In this document: piece by piece, positions 34,069 to 43,831 of the stretch
Layout of the letters: each line of letters begins with the position of its first letter
Position numbering within the stretch: position 1 is the stretch's first letter
Assembly (NCBI RefSeq): GCF_016820495.1
Contig: NZ_JADHDU010000003.1
Location: 372,367 to 436,366, forward strand
Reading direction: 5' to 3'
Source: Planococcus beigongshangi
GTDB taxonomy: Bacteria > Bacillota > Bacilli > Bacillales_A > Planococcaceae
Length of the DNA stretch: 64,000 bases
The notes under the pieces: generated by a model
Seen by the model: only the letters and a program-made list of their open reading frames with translations
What the model was told of the DNA's origin: nothing
Database searches by the model: none
Position numbers and translations under genes: made by a program

Positions 34069-35274
34069 TTGCAAATTCCTAAAATGACAGTGGTTGGCTT
34101 GATGTCTGGAACCTCTTTGGATGGAATGGACATTGCCATAGTCGATCTTCAAAAAAGAAAAGAAAACATTGACTTGGAACTCCGCTATTTTAAAACTATT
34201 CCGTATGAACATGAAATTAAAAATCAATTGGAAAAAATCGTAGTACCTAGTGCCGCTTCACCAGAAATTTCCTCGATGAACATGTTGCTTGGAGAAGTAT
34301 TTGCTGAGGGCATTCTGCAGACCATCGAAGATTCTGGAATACAAATCTCTGATATAAAACTGATCAGTTCACATGGACAGACAATTTTTCATGATTCTGT
34401 AATTAGAAAAGATGCACCAAGTCATCGACCAAATACTTTACAGATTGGTGATATAAGTGTTATTGCAGAAAGAACAGGAATTACAACAATAGGTGACTTC
34501 CGTACGCGTGATATGGCTGTGGGAGGCCAAGGGGCTCCTTTAGTTCCTTTCCTGGATTACCATTTGTTCAAATCTGAAGAAAAGGGAAGAGTTTTAGTAA
34601 ATATTGGAGGTATAGCAAATATTACTGTGATTCCGAAAAATTCAGACAATACGAAAGTGGTTGCTTATGATACGGGACCAGGGAATATGCTACTGGATGC
34701 TTTTGTATTCTGGCATACCAAAGGTAATGAAAGTTATGACGATAGCGGGACTTTAGCTAGTAAAGGAACGACAGATGAAGAATGGCTGGAAGATTTATTG
34801 AAGCATCCCTATTATGAAAAAAAACCGCCGAAAACCACTGGACGGGAGCAATTTGGAACGGAGTATGCGAGAGAACTATGGGAGGAAGCTGAAAAGAGGG
34901 ATATTCCGCAATTAAATAGAATCGCGACATTGACTTCGTTAACTGCCATTACTTTAGGGAAAACGTTAGAAGATCATTTAAAAGAAGACAGAATTGAAGA
35001 GATATACATCAGTGGCGGCGGTTGGCATAACCAAACCATGATGAAACTGCTGAAAGCTTACCTGCCGAAAAATGTGAGAATCAGTTCTTCAAAAGAATTG
35101 GGTATAGACGGTGATGCAAAAGAAGCCATAGCATTTGCGCTGTTCGGGTATTTGGGCTTTCATAAACAACCGAATAATTTACCAGCGGCTACAGGTGCAG
35201 GTAAAACCGTGATGATGGGAAAAATCTCTTGGGGCGAAGCTGAAACCATCAGCAGCGAAGATGACGAGGATTGA
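34069..35274 (+). CDS. anmK: Anhydro-N-acetylmuramic acid kinase
   Basis: Phosphorylates and opens 1,6-anhydro-MurNAc to MurNAc-6-phosphate. Seen: the ATP/substrate motif VVGLMSGTSLDGMD near the start, GQGAPLVPFLDYHLF, VNIGGIANIT, AYDTGPGNMLLDA and ISGGGWHN. TTG 34069 is preferred because AAGGGAAGTG lies just upstream; ATG 34045 (8 residues longer) is possible. First gene of a long peptidoglycan-recycling operon. Unlike the enterobacterial case, Gram-positive bacteria rarely depend on anhydro-muropeptides, so its presence is notable. Confidence 0.94.
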   Translation: MQIPKMTVVGLMSGTSLDGMDIAIVDLQKRKENIDLELRYFKTIPYEHEIKNQLEKIVVPSAASPEISSMNMLLGEVFAEGILQTIEDSGIQISDIKLISSHGQTIFHDSVIRKDAPSHRPNTLQIGDISVIAERTGITTIGDFRTRDMAVGGQGAPLVPFLDYHLFKSEEKGRVLVNIGGIANITVIPKNSDNTKVVAYDTGPGNMLLDAFVFWHTKGNESYDDSGTLASKGTTDEEWLEDLLKHPYYEKKPPKTTGREQFGTEYARELWEEAEKRDIPQLNRIATLTSLTAITLGKTLEDHLKEDRIEEIYISGGGWHNQTMMKLLKAYLPKNVRISSSKELGIDGDAKEAIAFALFGYLGFHKQPNNLPAATGAGKTVMMGKISWGEAETISSEDDED

Positions 35275-35346
35275 AAATTTCAAAAGAGCATTAATACTGA
35301 ATATAATATTTGAAATGTTTTATAAAAAATTAGGATGGTTGCCAAA

Positions 35347-36258
35347 ATGAATGATATTACAAAACTCGTGACAGAAAAGCATAATCCGAAAACAATGGAA
35401 CTTGATCAGATGTCTGTTGGGGAGATACTGACTCTGATGAATGAGGAAAATCTAATGTTACCGAAAGCGATTAATGAAGTGCTGCCTGAAATCGAAAAAA
35501 CAGTGGAAGTTATTTGTAATTCCTTTTCAAAAGGTGGACGATTATTTTATGTGGGTGCTGGCACAAGCGGTCGCATCGGGTTATTGGATGCAGTGGAATG
35601 TCCTCCGACATTCAGCACGGATGCCGAGCTGGTACAAGCGGTTTTAGCAGGCGGCAATGGGGCTTTAATGGTAGCGGTTGAGGGAGCGGAAGACGATGAG
35701 CAATCCGGGAAAGAGGATTTGAGAAATCGAAGTCTGACTCCTGACGATGTTGTCGTTGGTATAGCGGCAAGCGGGCGAACTCCCTACGTAAAAGGGGCAC
35801 TTCAATATGCGCAGGCTATCGGCGCTGTTGCGGTTAGCTTAACAAGTAATGCAAATTCCGAAATAAGTCATTACGCGGATATACGGATTGAGGTTGTCAC
35901 AGGACCTGAGGTATTGACTGGATCAACTAGATTAAAAGCTGCGACTGCTCACAAAATGGTCTTGAATATGATTTCGACAACTTCCATGGTAATGATGGGA
36001 AAGACATATAGAAATTTGATGGTTGATGTGAATGCCTCTAATGTCAAACTCCGTGAAAGAGCTAATAAGATTGTTCAGGAAGCGACGGGGGTGGATTATA
36101 AAACGGCAAGTCAAGTTTTGCAAGAGACTGATCACGCTGTCAAGCCTGCTATTGTAATGCTTCTGGCAGATGTGAGTTTTTCGGATTCCCTAAAGTTACT
36201 GGAAAACGCAAAGGGATTTGTCAGAGAAGCGATAAAAAAGAACAAAATGATAAATTAG
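35347..36258 (+). CDS. murQ: N-acetylmuramic acid 6-phosphate etherase
   Basis: Cleaves the lactyl ether of MurNAc-6-P to give GlcNAc-6-P and D-lactate. About 303 residues. Seen: the SIS-domain GAGTSGRIGLLDAVECPPTF region with the catalytic Glu, GIAASGRTPYVKGAL and VTGPEVLTGSTRLKA. ATG 35347 is chosen for an AGGATGG site. It follows anmK, so the two steps run in sequence. Confidence 0.95.
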   Translation: MNDITKLVTEKHNPKTMELDQMSVGEILTLMNEENLMLPKAINEVLPEIEKTVEVICNSFSKGGRLFYVGAGTSGRIGLLDAVECPPTFSTDAELVQAVLAGGNGALMVAVEGAEDDEQSGKEDLRNRSLTPDDVVVGIAASGRTPYVKGALQYAQAIGAVAVSLTSNANSEISHYADIRIEVVTGPEVLTGSTRLKAATAHKMVLNMISTTSMVMMGKTYRNLMVDVNASNVKLRERANKIVQEATGVDYKTASQVLQETDHAVKPAIVMLLADVSFSDSLKLLENAKGFVREAIKKNKMIN

Positions 36259-36328
36259 GTTAAGTTTTTTCTTTTAATTTCTTTCAAAGTTAACAAAAGA
36301 ATCTTTTAAAGAAAGGAGGTCACTGAGT

Positions 36329-37399
36329 ATGCGCATAGTAGAAACAAAGATTGATAGTATTTTCGAGAAATATTTAGCCCAAAAATATTTTGTTGGAGGA
36401 GTTTGCCATATTCAGCAGAACGGAAAGTTAATCTTCTCTAAAGCGTATGGAAAAAGAAATACCATGTTGGACGAAAAAATGAAAGCGGATTCAATTTTTG
36501 ACTTGGCAAGCTTAACGAAAATAATTACATCCACTTTAATCCTTCGATTGATCAGTAAAAGGCAGTTAGCCCTGGATACGACATTAAAAGAATGTCTCCC
36601 GGCAATCGCGGATGATCAAGAAAAATTAGCATCTTTAACAATTCGGCAGTTACTGACTCACTCCTCTGGATTAATAGCCTGGCATCCGTTGTATACCGTT
36701 GTCTCATCACCAGGAGATTTTATCGACGCCATAAAGGAAATTAGCCTGTTTCATCAAGAGAGCAATAAAGTTCTCTACAGTGATTTAAATTACATATTAC
36801 TGGGTGAAGTCCTTAAAGAACATTATCACTCCGAGCTTCAAGATATTCTTCAAATAGAATTGAATTCACCTTTACAACTGGCTAGGCTGACTTATGGCCC
36901 GCTGATTGACAGCAATATAGCTGCCACTGAATTTGGAAATCGGATTGAGATGGAGATGTGCAGACAAAGAGGAAAAACATTTTCCGGTTGGCGAAATACT
37001 GAACAGCCTATATCCGGAGAAGTTAATGATGGCAACGCTTTTTATTTTTTTAAAGGACAATCAGGACATGCAGGTTTGTTCGGAACAGCTGAAGACTTAT
37101 CCGTAATTATTGAGGAATATCTGCAGGCAATAGCTGGAGACAGTCTCATTCTGGATTCTGGTCTGGCTAAGGAATCTGTCCAGAATCAGGTAGCGGATAG
37201 AGGGCTTGGATGGCATAGCGGGAAGCCGTTCCCAATTGGCGTGGGACATACAGGATTTACAGGAACTTCGTTATGGATTGTTCCCGAAAAAGGATTGAAC
37301 GTAGTATTACTTACCAACAGACTTCATGTTGAAGAGCCTAAAAATATCAACCAGTTTAGAGAAGAGTTGCACAAGGAAATTTTATCAGGCATATCTTAA
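36329..37399 (+). CDS. Beta-lactamase-fold serine hydrolase (AmiE/YbbE-like)
   Basis: A 356-residue class C beta-lactamase-type hydrolase. Seen: S61-L-T-K64 (SxxK), Y150-S-D152 in place of YxN, and HTGFTG near the end (KTG-type motif). No signal peptide is visible, so it is probably cytosolic. B. subtilis has a family relative, YbbE/AmiE, in its MurNAc operon that cuts MurNAc-peptide bonds; the same role is likely here. AGGAGG precedes the ATG. Confidence 0.82.
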   Translation: MRIVETKIDSIFEKYLAQKYFVGGVCHIQQNGKLIFSKAYGKRNTMLDEKMKADSIFDLASLTKIITSTLILRLISKRQLALDTTLKECLPAIADDQEKLASLTIRQLLTHSSGLIAWHPLYTVVSSPGDFIDAIKEISLFHQESNKVLYSDLNYILLGEVLKEHYHSELQDILQIELNSPLQLARLTYGPLIDSNIAATEFGNRIEMEMCRQRGKTFSGWRNTEQPISGEVNDGNAFYFFKGQSGHAGLFGTAEDLSVIIEEYLQAIAGDSLILDSGLAKESVQNQVADRGLGWHSGKPFPIGVGHTGFTGTSLWIVPEKGLNVVLLTNRLHVEEPKNINQFREELHKEILSGIS

Positions 37400-37419
37400 A
37401 TTGAGAAGGAGAGGAAATA

Positions 37420-38982
37420 ATGATGAAAAAAGAATATTTATTGACTTTTATTTTGTTTGCTGTAGTTGCGATTATGGTCGCTTGCTCCAATGAAGCAGCC
37501 GAAAACGAAGGAACTGATGAGAATACAAGTGATGGAGAAAACCAGGCAGAACAAGTATTGAAAATTGCAAATGATCAGGAACCTGCCGGATTAGACCCGC
37601 ATAAAACACCGGCACATTCTTCAGTCCGTATATACTCACAGGTTTACAGCGGGTTGGTTCAATTGGATGAAAAAATGAATCTGGAGGGTGATTTGGCGGA
37701 AAGCTGGGAACAGCCGGATGATCAAAGCTATGTTTTTAAACTCCGTGAAGGTGTAACTTTCCATAATGATCGGGAAATGACTGCGGAAGATGTGAAGTAC
37801 AGCTTTGAGCGTATTTTGGATGAAGAAACTGCATCACATATTGCTTCCTACTTTGCAAATGTGGAAAGCATCGAAGTGCTGGGGGATTATGAAATCCAGT
37901 TTAATTTGACTGCCCCGGATGCGACGTTTTTATCGAACCTCACGAATGCCAGTGCTGTGGTTGTAGCACAGGAGGTTGTCGAAGAAAATGGTGGAGATCT
38001 TCAACAGGTTGCGGTTGGTACTGGACCTTTCAAATTTCAGGAGTGGGTTCCGGATAACCAGGTTGTGTTAGTTAAGAATGAGAACTATTACGAAGAAGGC
38101 TTGCCAAAATTGGATGAAGTCATCTACTTTACGATGAAAGATGAAGCAGCTCGAATGTCCGCAATTCGCACTGGAGAAGTAGATTTGACTTCGTTGACTG
38201 CTAAATCTGCCTCATTGCTGGAAAATGAAGAAAACTTAGATATCAAGAATTATCAATCTCTGGAGTACAGCTATGTAGGTTTCAATGTAAATTCGGAACT
38301 GTTGAGTGACGTTAAAGTCCGACAAGCTTTAAGTCTGGCAACAAATCGCGAAGCTGTTGCAGACATCGTTTGGAATGGAGATGCAGTAGTTTCCGGTCCA
38401 GTAGCCCCATCAATGGGAGATTGGGCAATTGATGTAACTGCACATGAGCTTTATGCAAATGATATCGAAAAAGCCAAGCAATTACTTGAAGAAGCAGGAT
38501 ATCCTGATGGATTCGAAATTACAATCACAACAGCATCGACTTACCCGGACATGGTCAATACTGCGCAAGTGCTTCAGCAGCAGTGGGCTGAAATTGGAGT
38601 AGACGCTGAGATCAGTCAGATCGAATGGGGCGCATACATTGATACATGGTCGAATACATCTGCTGATGTTCTTATAGGGCGGAATGGCTCTGGTACAGAT
38701 CCGGATCGTGCTTTGCAGTACTTTTTCCATACAGATGGATCTGCTAATGTTTGGGGATTCTCTGATGAAGAATTTGATCAATTGACTGAAACAGGGGAAA
38801 CGACACTTGAACAAGCAGATCGAAAAGAAATCTACACAGAAGCGCAAGAAGTATTACTGAACTTGTCGCCAAACCTGTTCCTGGTTTCACCAATGAGTTA
38901 TGTGGCGGCCAGCAAGTCGGTAGAAGGATTTACCCCATATCCTCATAACGGCGAAGATATTCTCGAAGTAACTAAACAATAA
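37420..38982 (+). CDS. ABC transporter peptide-type substrate-binding lipoprotein
   Basis: A 520-residue lipoprotein of the SBP_bac_5 (DppA/OppA) family. Seen: lipobox in VAIMVACSN, an acidic linker, then EPAGLDPHKTPAHS, AESWEQPDD.SYVFKLREGVTFHN and VKYSFERIL, typical of this family. AGGAGAGG precedes the ATG. Inside the peptidoglycan operon it likely captures muropeptides or MurNAc-derived fragments rather than ordinary peptides (inferred). Confidence 0.92.
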   Translation: MMKKEYLLTFILFAVVAIMVACSNEAAENEGTDENTSDGENQAEQVLKIANDQEPAGLDPHKTPAHSSVRIYSQVYSGLVQLDEKMNLEGDLAESWEQPDDQSYVFKLREGVTFHNDREMTAEDVKYSFERILDEETASHIASYFANVESIEVLGDYEIQFNLTAPDATFLSNLTNASAVVVAQEVVEENGGDLQQVAVGTGPFKFQEWVPDNQVVLVKNENYYEEGLPKLDEVIYFTMKDEAARMSAIRTGEVDLTSLTAKSASLLENEENLDIKNYQSLEYSYVGFNVNSELLSDVKVRQALSLATNREAVADIVWNGDAVVSGPVAPSMGDWAIDVTAHELYANDIEKAKQLLEEAGYPDGFEITITTASTYPDMVNTAQVLQQQWAEIGVDAEISQIEWGAYIDTWSNTSADVLIGRNGSGTDPDRALQYFFHTDGSANVWGFSDEEFDQLTETGETTLEQADRKEIYTEAQEVLLNLSPNLFLVSPMSYVAASKSVEGFTPYPHNGEDILEVTKQ

Positions 38983-38989
38983 CTCAATT

Positions 38990-39009
38990 GAAGCTGCTTC
39001 GGCAGCTTC
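38990..39009 (+). terminator. UUCG hairpin after the binding-protein gene
   Basis: Eight-base perfect stem GAAGCTGC / GCAGCTTC with a TTCG tetraloop but only a weak T-run (TTAAACTT). More likely an mRNA-stabilising or partial terminator that lets the binding protein be made in excess over the permeases. Confidence 0.65.
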
Positions 39010-39033
39010 TTAAACTTATAAAGGGTGAGTAGC

Positions 39034-39978
39034 ATGCTTTCGTATATACTGAGAAGATTATTGATGTTAATTCCTGTTTTATTCGGAGTCTCCATCGTTA
39101 TATTTATTGCATTAAGGGTTATACCGGGAGATGTAGCTGCCACTATTTTAGGAACGGATGCTACACCTGAAACACTTGCTCAGTTAAGAAAAAATTTCGG
39201 CCTTGATCTGCCGATTTATGAACAATATCTGCAGTGGATAGGAGGAGTCCTGACTGGAGATTTTGGGGAATCGATGCGCACGGGTAAAGAAGTTTTACCG
39301 GATATTCTCGATCGTTTCGCTATAACTTTTGAGTTGACGATCCTTGCCGCAATTATTTCCTGGATTATTGCAATCCCAATGGGAATATTAGCAGGCATCA
39401 AACGCAATTCCAAAACAGATTTTTCTGTTCGAGTTATTTCCTTGCTCGGTGTATCGGTGCCCAATTTCGCTTTAGCCACAGTACTTATACTGGTGCTTTC
39501 TCTTTCTTTCTCATATAGCCCACCTGTTGGTTATGTGGGGTTTTGGGAAGATCCGATCAGAAACCTGCAAATCTTATTTTTGCCGGCCCTTGTTATGGGT
39601 ACGTCCATGGCGGGTGCTGTCATGCGGATGACCCGGTCTTCCATATTGGAAATTTTAAGGCAAGATTTTATTCGGACCATTCGGGCCAAGGGCGCCAAAG
39701 AGAAAATTGTTATTTTCGATCATGCATTGAAAAATGCAATGATTCCCATTTTGACAATTATTGGCCTTCAGGTCGGTGTTCTGTTGGGTGGAACTGTAAT
39801 CATCGAACAGATCTTTTCACTGCCAGGTCTTGGACAACTCGTTTTGACAGGAATAAATCAACGGGATTTTACAGTTGTTCAGGGAGCTGTTTTATTTATA
39901 GCATTTGTTTTTGTGCTTATAAACTTGCTGGTAGATTTGCTTTATTCATATCTGGATCCAAGAATTACGTACAAATAA
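39034..39978 (+). CDS. ABC transporter permease (DppB-like)
   Basis: A 314-residue inner-membrane permease with about six spans. Seen: MLSYILRRLLMLIPVLFGVSIVIF at the start, GDFGESMRTGKEV, and the EAA-type loop ILRQDFIRTIRAKGAKE. ATG 39034 is chosen because AAGGGTGAG precedes it. Pairs with the next permease. Confidence 0.92.
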   Translation: MLSYILRRLLMLIPVLFGVSIVIFIALRVIPGDVAATILGTDATPETLAQLRKNFGLDLPIYEQYLQWIGGVLTGDFGESMRTGKEVLPDILDRFAITFELTILAAIISWIIAIPMGILAGIKRNSKTDFSVRVISLLGVSVPNFALATVLILVLSLSFSYSPPVGYVGFWEDPIRNLQILFLPALVMGTSMAGAVMRMTRSSILEILRQDFIRTIRAKGAKEKIVIFDHALKNAMIPILTIIGLQVGVLLGGTVIIEQIFSLPGLGQLVLTGINQRDFTVVQGAVLFIAFVFVLINLLVDLLYSYLDPRITYK

Positions 39979-40006
39979 GATACTTATATAAGGAAGTGCA
40001 ATCTAG

Positions 40007-40837
40007 ATGAAAGCTTTCATGCAGAGCTTGAAAAATGACAAAGTCGGTTTTATCGGATTCATTGGGATTTTATTGGTCGTTATCGTTGCTATACTGGCCC
40101 CAGTGATTGCACCTCATAGTCCCAGTGAAATATTCAACGAACATATTCTGCAAGGGCCAAACGCTCAATTCCTATTTGGAACAGATGAACTCGGCAGAGA
40201 TATTTTCTCGAGAGTCGTATTTGGAGCACAGGTTTCGCTGCAGGTTAGTTTGACTGCTGTGGGGATAGGGGCAATTGGAGGGCTTGTTCTTGGTTTAATC
40301 AGTGGGTATTTTCAAGGGAAAATCGATCAAATTATCATGCGGGTAATGGACGTCTTTTTTGCTTTTCCTGATATTCTTCTTGCATTAACGATTATTGCTG
40401 TTTTAGGGCCAAGTTTGACAAATACAATGATTGCCATCGGGATAGTCTTTATACCTGTCTTTACAAGATTGGTACGATCTGCTGTTATGTCGGTAAAGGA
40501 AAATGAGTATTTAACCAGCGCGGTTGCTGTAGGAGTCCATCCACTAAAAATTATCGCTAAGCATGTCACTCCAAATATTATGGCACCATTTATTGTTCAA
40601 GTTACGCTGGCATTATCAGGTGCAATTTTAACGGAAGCTGCTCTCAGCTTTCTGGGGTTGGGAGTTCAGCCGCCAGATCCTTCATGGGGAGTCATGCTCA
40701 ATGCCAGCAGAGCTTACATGGAATTTGCACCTTGGACCATTTTATTTCCTGTCACAGCCATTGTAATGACCATTCTTTGCTTTAACCTGTTGGGAGACAG
40801 TCTGCGGGATTTACTGGATCCAAAGCTGAAGTCCTGA
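40007..40837 (+). CDS. ABC transporter permease (DppC-like)
   Basis: A 276-residue permease. Seen: FGTDELGRDIFSRVVFGAQVSL, LTSAVAVGVHPLKIIAKHVTPNIM (EAA loop) and LSFLGLGVQPPDPSWG, landmarks of DppC/OppC. GGAAG precedes the ATG. Completes the membrane channel of the muropeptide-operon importer. Confidence 0.93.
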   Translation: MKAFMQSLKNDKVGFIGFIGILLVVIVAILAPVIAPHSPSEIFNEHILQGPNAQFLFGTDELGRDIFSRVVFGAQVSLQVSLTAVGIGAIGGLVLGLISGYFQGKIDQIIMRVMDVFFAFPDILLALTIIAVLGPSLTNTMIAIGIVFIPVFTRLVRSAVMSVKENEYLTSAVAVGVHPLKIIAKHVTPNIMAPFIVQVTLALSGAILTEAALSFLGLGVQPPDPSWGVMLNASRAYMEFAPWTILFPVTAIVMTILCFNLLGDSLRDLLDPKLKS

Positions 40838-40926
40838 CTTAGCCAAAAATATTTCACTCCATATTTTTATACGGTAATGGACCAGGAATTAAACATGCAA
40901 TTTGTTAGATTAAGGAGAGATATAAA

Positions 40927-41946
40927 TTGAGCTCTGTATTAGATATAAAAAACTTATCCATAGACTTTGCTTCAAAAAAAAAGACATATAATATTGTAAA
41001 AGAATTTAATCTGCGGATAGACAAAAGAATGAAATACGGAATAGTCGGCGAATCCGGAAGCGGTAAAAGTCTTACTTCTCTTGCAATCATGAATCTTCTT
41101 CCTGAAGTATTAAATATAAGTGAAGGCAGTATTACGATGCAAACTAAGGAGAAAATCGACTTAACAAAACTTTCACCCAAAGAAATGCGGAAGGTCAGAG
41201 GTAAAGATATCGCCATGATTTTTCAGGAGCCAATGACTGCTTTGGACCCTTTGTATACAATAGAGCACCAATTGGTGGAAGTGCTGCGCATACATACCAA
41301 AAGCAGCAAAAAAGAAATGAGCGATTTAGGTTTAGAAATGTTGAAGAAAGTCGGAATTTCACGTCCGGCTGAAACTCTTAAAAGTTATCCGCACCAGCTT
41401 TCAGGAGGAATGAGGCAACGTGTAATGATCGCGATGGCTTTAATCTGCAAACCTAAACTGCTTATAGCAGATGAACCAACCACAGCTTTGGACGTAACGA
41501 TTCAAGCACAAATATTGGATTTAATGAACGACCTGTCGGAAGAACATGATACTTCAATCCTGCTGATTACGCACGATCTGGGAGTAATTGCAGAAACATG
41601 TGATAGAGTGGCAGTGATGTATGCAGGACAGATAGTAGAGGAAACGACAGTAAAACAATTATTCACCAACCCTTCCCACCCTTATACAAAAGGATTACTG
41701 GAATCAATCAAATCTCTGGGAGACAAAGAAAGAGATTTGTATTCCATTCCTGGAAATGTTCCTACACCCTTTAACTATCAGGAAATGGGATGTCGTTTTG
41801 CCAGCCGTTGCCCTCATGCGATGAGTATTTGTAAAACTGAGCCAGCTATGTACCAAATTGAAGGAGATCATAAAAGCAAGTGCTGGCTTCATGCAGAGGA
41901 GGTAAATTTAAACGATGAGCAATACTTACGTGTTGGAAGTCAATAA
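40927..41946 (+). CDS. ABC transporter ATP-binding protein (DppD-like)
   Basis: A 339-residue ATPase. Seen: Walker A GESGSGKS, signature LSGGMRQR, Walker [14 protein letters not shown], and the C-terminal oligopeptide-transporter Cys cluster ([14 protein letters not shown]). TTG 40927 is supported by AAGGAGAG upstream. Its end overlaps the next ATPase by 32 bases. Confidence 0.94.
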   Translation: MSSVLDIKNLSIDFASKKKTYNIVKEFNLRIDKRMKYGIVGESGSGKSLTSLAIMNLLPEVLNISEGSITMQTKEKIDLTKLSPKEMRKVRGKDIAMIFQEPMTALDPLYTIEHQLVEVLRIHTKSSKKEMSDLGLEMLKKVGISRPAETLKSYPHQLSGGMRQRVMIAMALICKPKLLIADEPTTALDVTIQAQILDLMNDLSEEHDTSILLITHDLGVIAETCDRVAVMYAGQIVEETTVKQLFTNPSHPYTKGLLESIKSLGDKERDLYSIPGNVPTPFNYQEMGCRFASRCPHAMSICKTEPAMYQIEGDHKSKCWLHAEEVNLNDEQYLRVGSQ

Positions 41947-42889
41947 TCTGAAAAAGTATTTTCCGGTAAAAACAGGTGTATTCAAGAGAACCACCGGTCA
42001 TATAAAAGCGGTCGATGACATCAGCTTTAAGATAAAAAGCAATGAAACCTTGGCGTTGGTAGGAGAAAGCGGATGCGGTAAATCGACTACGGGCAGAACC
42101 ATTCTGAAATTATATGATTCCACTGCAGGGGAAGTTTTCTTTAATGGCGAAGACATAATGAAAATTTCAAAAAGCCAATTCCGCCATATGAGAAAAGATA
42201 TCCAGATGATATTCCAGGATCCGTTCAGCTCATTAAATCCGCGGATGACAGTAAAGGAATTATTAATTGAACCATTGGCCACGCATAAAATTGGCGACTC
42301 GGCAGAGAGAAATCGATTAGTTATTGAGATGATGGAAAAAGTGGGACTTTCAAATGAACAATTAACCAGCTATCCCCATGAATTCAGTGGTGGCCAAAGG
42401 CAAAGAATAAGTATTGCCAGAGCGTTAATTGTAAAACCTAAAGTGGTAATTCTGGATGAATCCGTTTCCGCATTAGATGTTTCCATTCAATCTCAAATTT
42501 TAAACTTGCTTATAAAACTCCAAAAGGAATTCAATCTGACATACATCTTTATTTCACATGATTTAAATGTTGTTAAACACGTAAGTGACCGGACTGCAGT
42601 AATGTATTTGGGACAAATAATGGAGATGACTGAAACAGACAGGTTATATACAAATCCCCTGCACCCATACACGAAGGCGCTTTTGTCAGCTATTCCATCA
42701 CTTGATCCATATGAAAAGAAAGAGAGAATCATATTGAAGGGAGACATACCCGATCCGTCCAATCCCCCGTCAGGTTGTCCCTTCAGATTAAGATGTCCAA
42801 TGGCTCACGAAAGATGTATAGTTGATAAACCGGAATTTTTGGAGCAGGAAGAAGGTCATTGGGTAGCTTGCCACTTATACACCCAGTAA
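41915..42889 (+). CDS. ABC transporter ATP-binding protein (DppF-like)
   Basis: A 324-residue partner ATPase. Seen: GESGCGKST, FSGGQRQR, VVILDESVSALD and a C-terminal CPFRLRCPMAHERC cluster. AGAGGAGG precedes the ATG within the previous gene. With DppD-like it powers the importer. Confidence 0.94.
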   Translation: MSNTYVLEVNNLKKYFPVKTGVFKRTTGHIKAVDDISFKIKSNETLALVGESGCGKSTTGRTILKLYDSTAGEVFFNGEDIMKISKSQFRHMRKDIQMIFQDPFSSLNPRMTVKELLIEPLATHKIGDSAERNRLVIEMMEKVGLSNEQLTSYPHEFSGGQRQRISIARALIVKPKVVILDESVSALDVSIQSQILNLLIKLQKEFNLTYIFISHDLNVVKHVSDRTAVMYLGQIMEMTETDRLYTNPLHPYTKALLSAIPSLDPYEKKERIILKGDIPDPSNPPSGCPFRLRCPMAHERCIVDKPEFLEQEEGHWVACHLYTQ

Positions 42890-42929
42890 TATCAGCAAAT
42901 AGTGCAGCAAGTATGAGGAGTTGGTGATT

Positions 42930-43820
42930 ATGACAATGGCACGTGGGGGATTAGTTTTACTAAAAGAGATGCGGGATGTATTGCCGTCGTCTGAAAAAAA
43001 ACTTGCTGACTTTATTTTAAGTAATCCGGAGAAAATAATTGTGATGACAGTATCTGAGTTGGGAGATGCGAGCCAGACAAGCGGGGCGGCTGTTACCAGA
43101 TTATGCAAGTCACTGAACTTAAAAGGGTTTCAGGATCTCAAACTCCGCATACACGGAGATATCGGCCGGAAATCCGAGTCGACCAACCGGGATATACAAC
43201 CAAATGAACCGGTGTCGGAAACCATTCAAAAAGTGACGGATCATGCAGTGCGAACATTGCTCGAAACAGCAGAACTATTAGAGAGCAATCAGCTTGAACA
43301 GGCTGTAGATGCTGTAGTAGCAGCTAAAAACATTCATTTTTTCGGTGTGGGTGCTTCCAGTATTCCGGCTATGGATGCCCAGCAAAAATTTCTGCGTATC
43401 CATAAATCTTCGACAGTCAGCACAGACTTGCATTTAGGTGCAACAATTGTGGCGAACGTTGGTCCAGAGGACGTAGTGGTCGGTATTTCTTTTTCAGGGG
43501 AAACGTTTGAAGTTAAAAAAATCATAGAACTGGCAAACGCCAGAGGAGCGACAACAATCAGCTTAACAAAGTATGGACAATCTGCAGTCTCTAAAATATC
43601 CCAAATCCAACTCTGTACTTCGCCGTCCCGTGAAGCAAATTTTCGGAGTGGTGCCACTTCTTCCCGGCTTGCGCAATTACACGTGATAGATGTCTTGTTT
43701 ATGTCTGTTGCTTCCAGACAATTCGACACAACAATCACTTACTTAGATGCTACGCGCGAAGCCATTGAAAATATTCAGAACCAGCGGGACAATAAGAAGA
43801 GAAAATCTTCAGCTGATTGA
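42930..43820 (+). CDS. murR: RpiR-family regulator (MurR-like)
   Basis: A 296-residue regulator. Seen: an N-terminal RpiR HTH (LPSSEKKLADFILSNPEKIIVMTVSELGDASQTSGAAVTRLCKSLN region) and a C-terminal SIS domain (NIHFFGVGASSIPAMDAQQKF, GISFSGETFEVK). MurR relatives sense MurNAc-6-P and repress murQ operons. ATG 42930 is chosen for GAGGAG at the right distance. Its place inside the operon suggests autoregulation, with MurNAc-6-P as effector (inferred). Confidence 0.88.
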   Translation: MTMARGGLVLLKEMRDVLPSSEKKLADFILSNPEKIIVMTVSELGDASQTSGAAVTRLCKSLNLKGFQDLKLRIHGDIGRKSESTNRDIQPNEPVSETIQKVTDHAVRTLLETAELLESNQLEQAVDAVVAAKNIHFFGVGASSIPAMDAQQKFLRIHKSSTVSTDLHLGATIVANVGPEDVVVGISFSGETFEVKKIIELANARGATTISLTKYGQSAVSKISQIQLCTSPSREANFRSGATSSRLAQLHVIDVLFMSVASRQFDTTITYLDATREAIENIQNQRDNKKRKSSAD

Positions 43821-43831
43821 GGAAGGTGTTT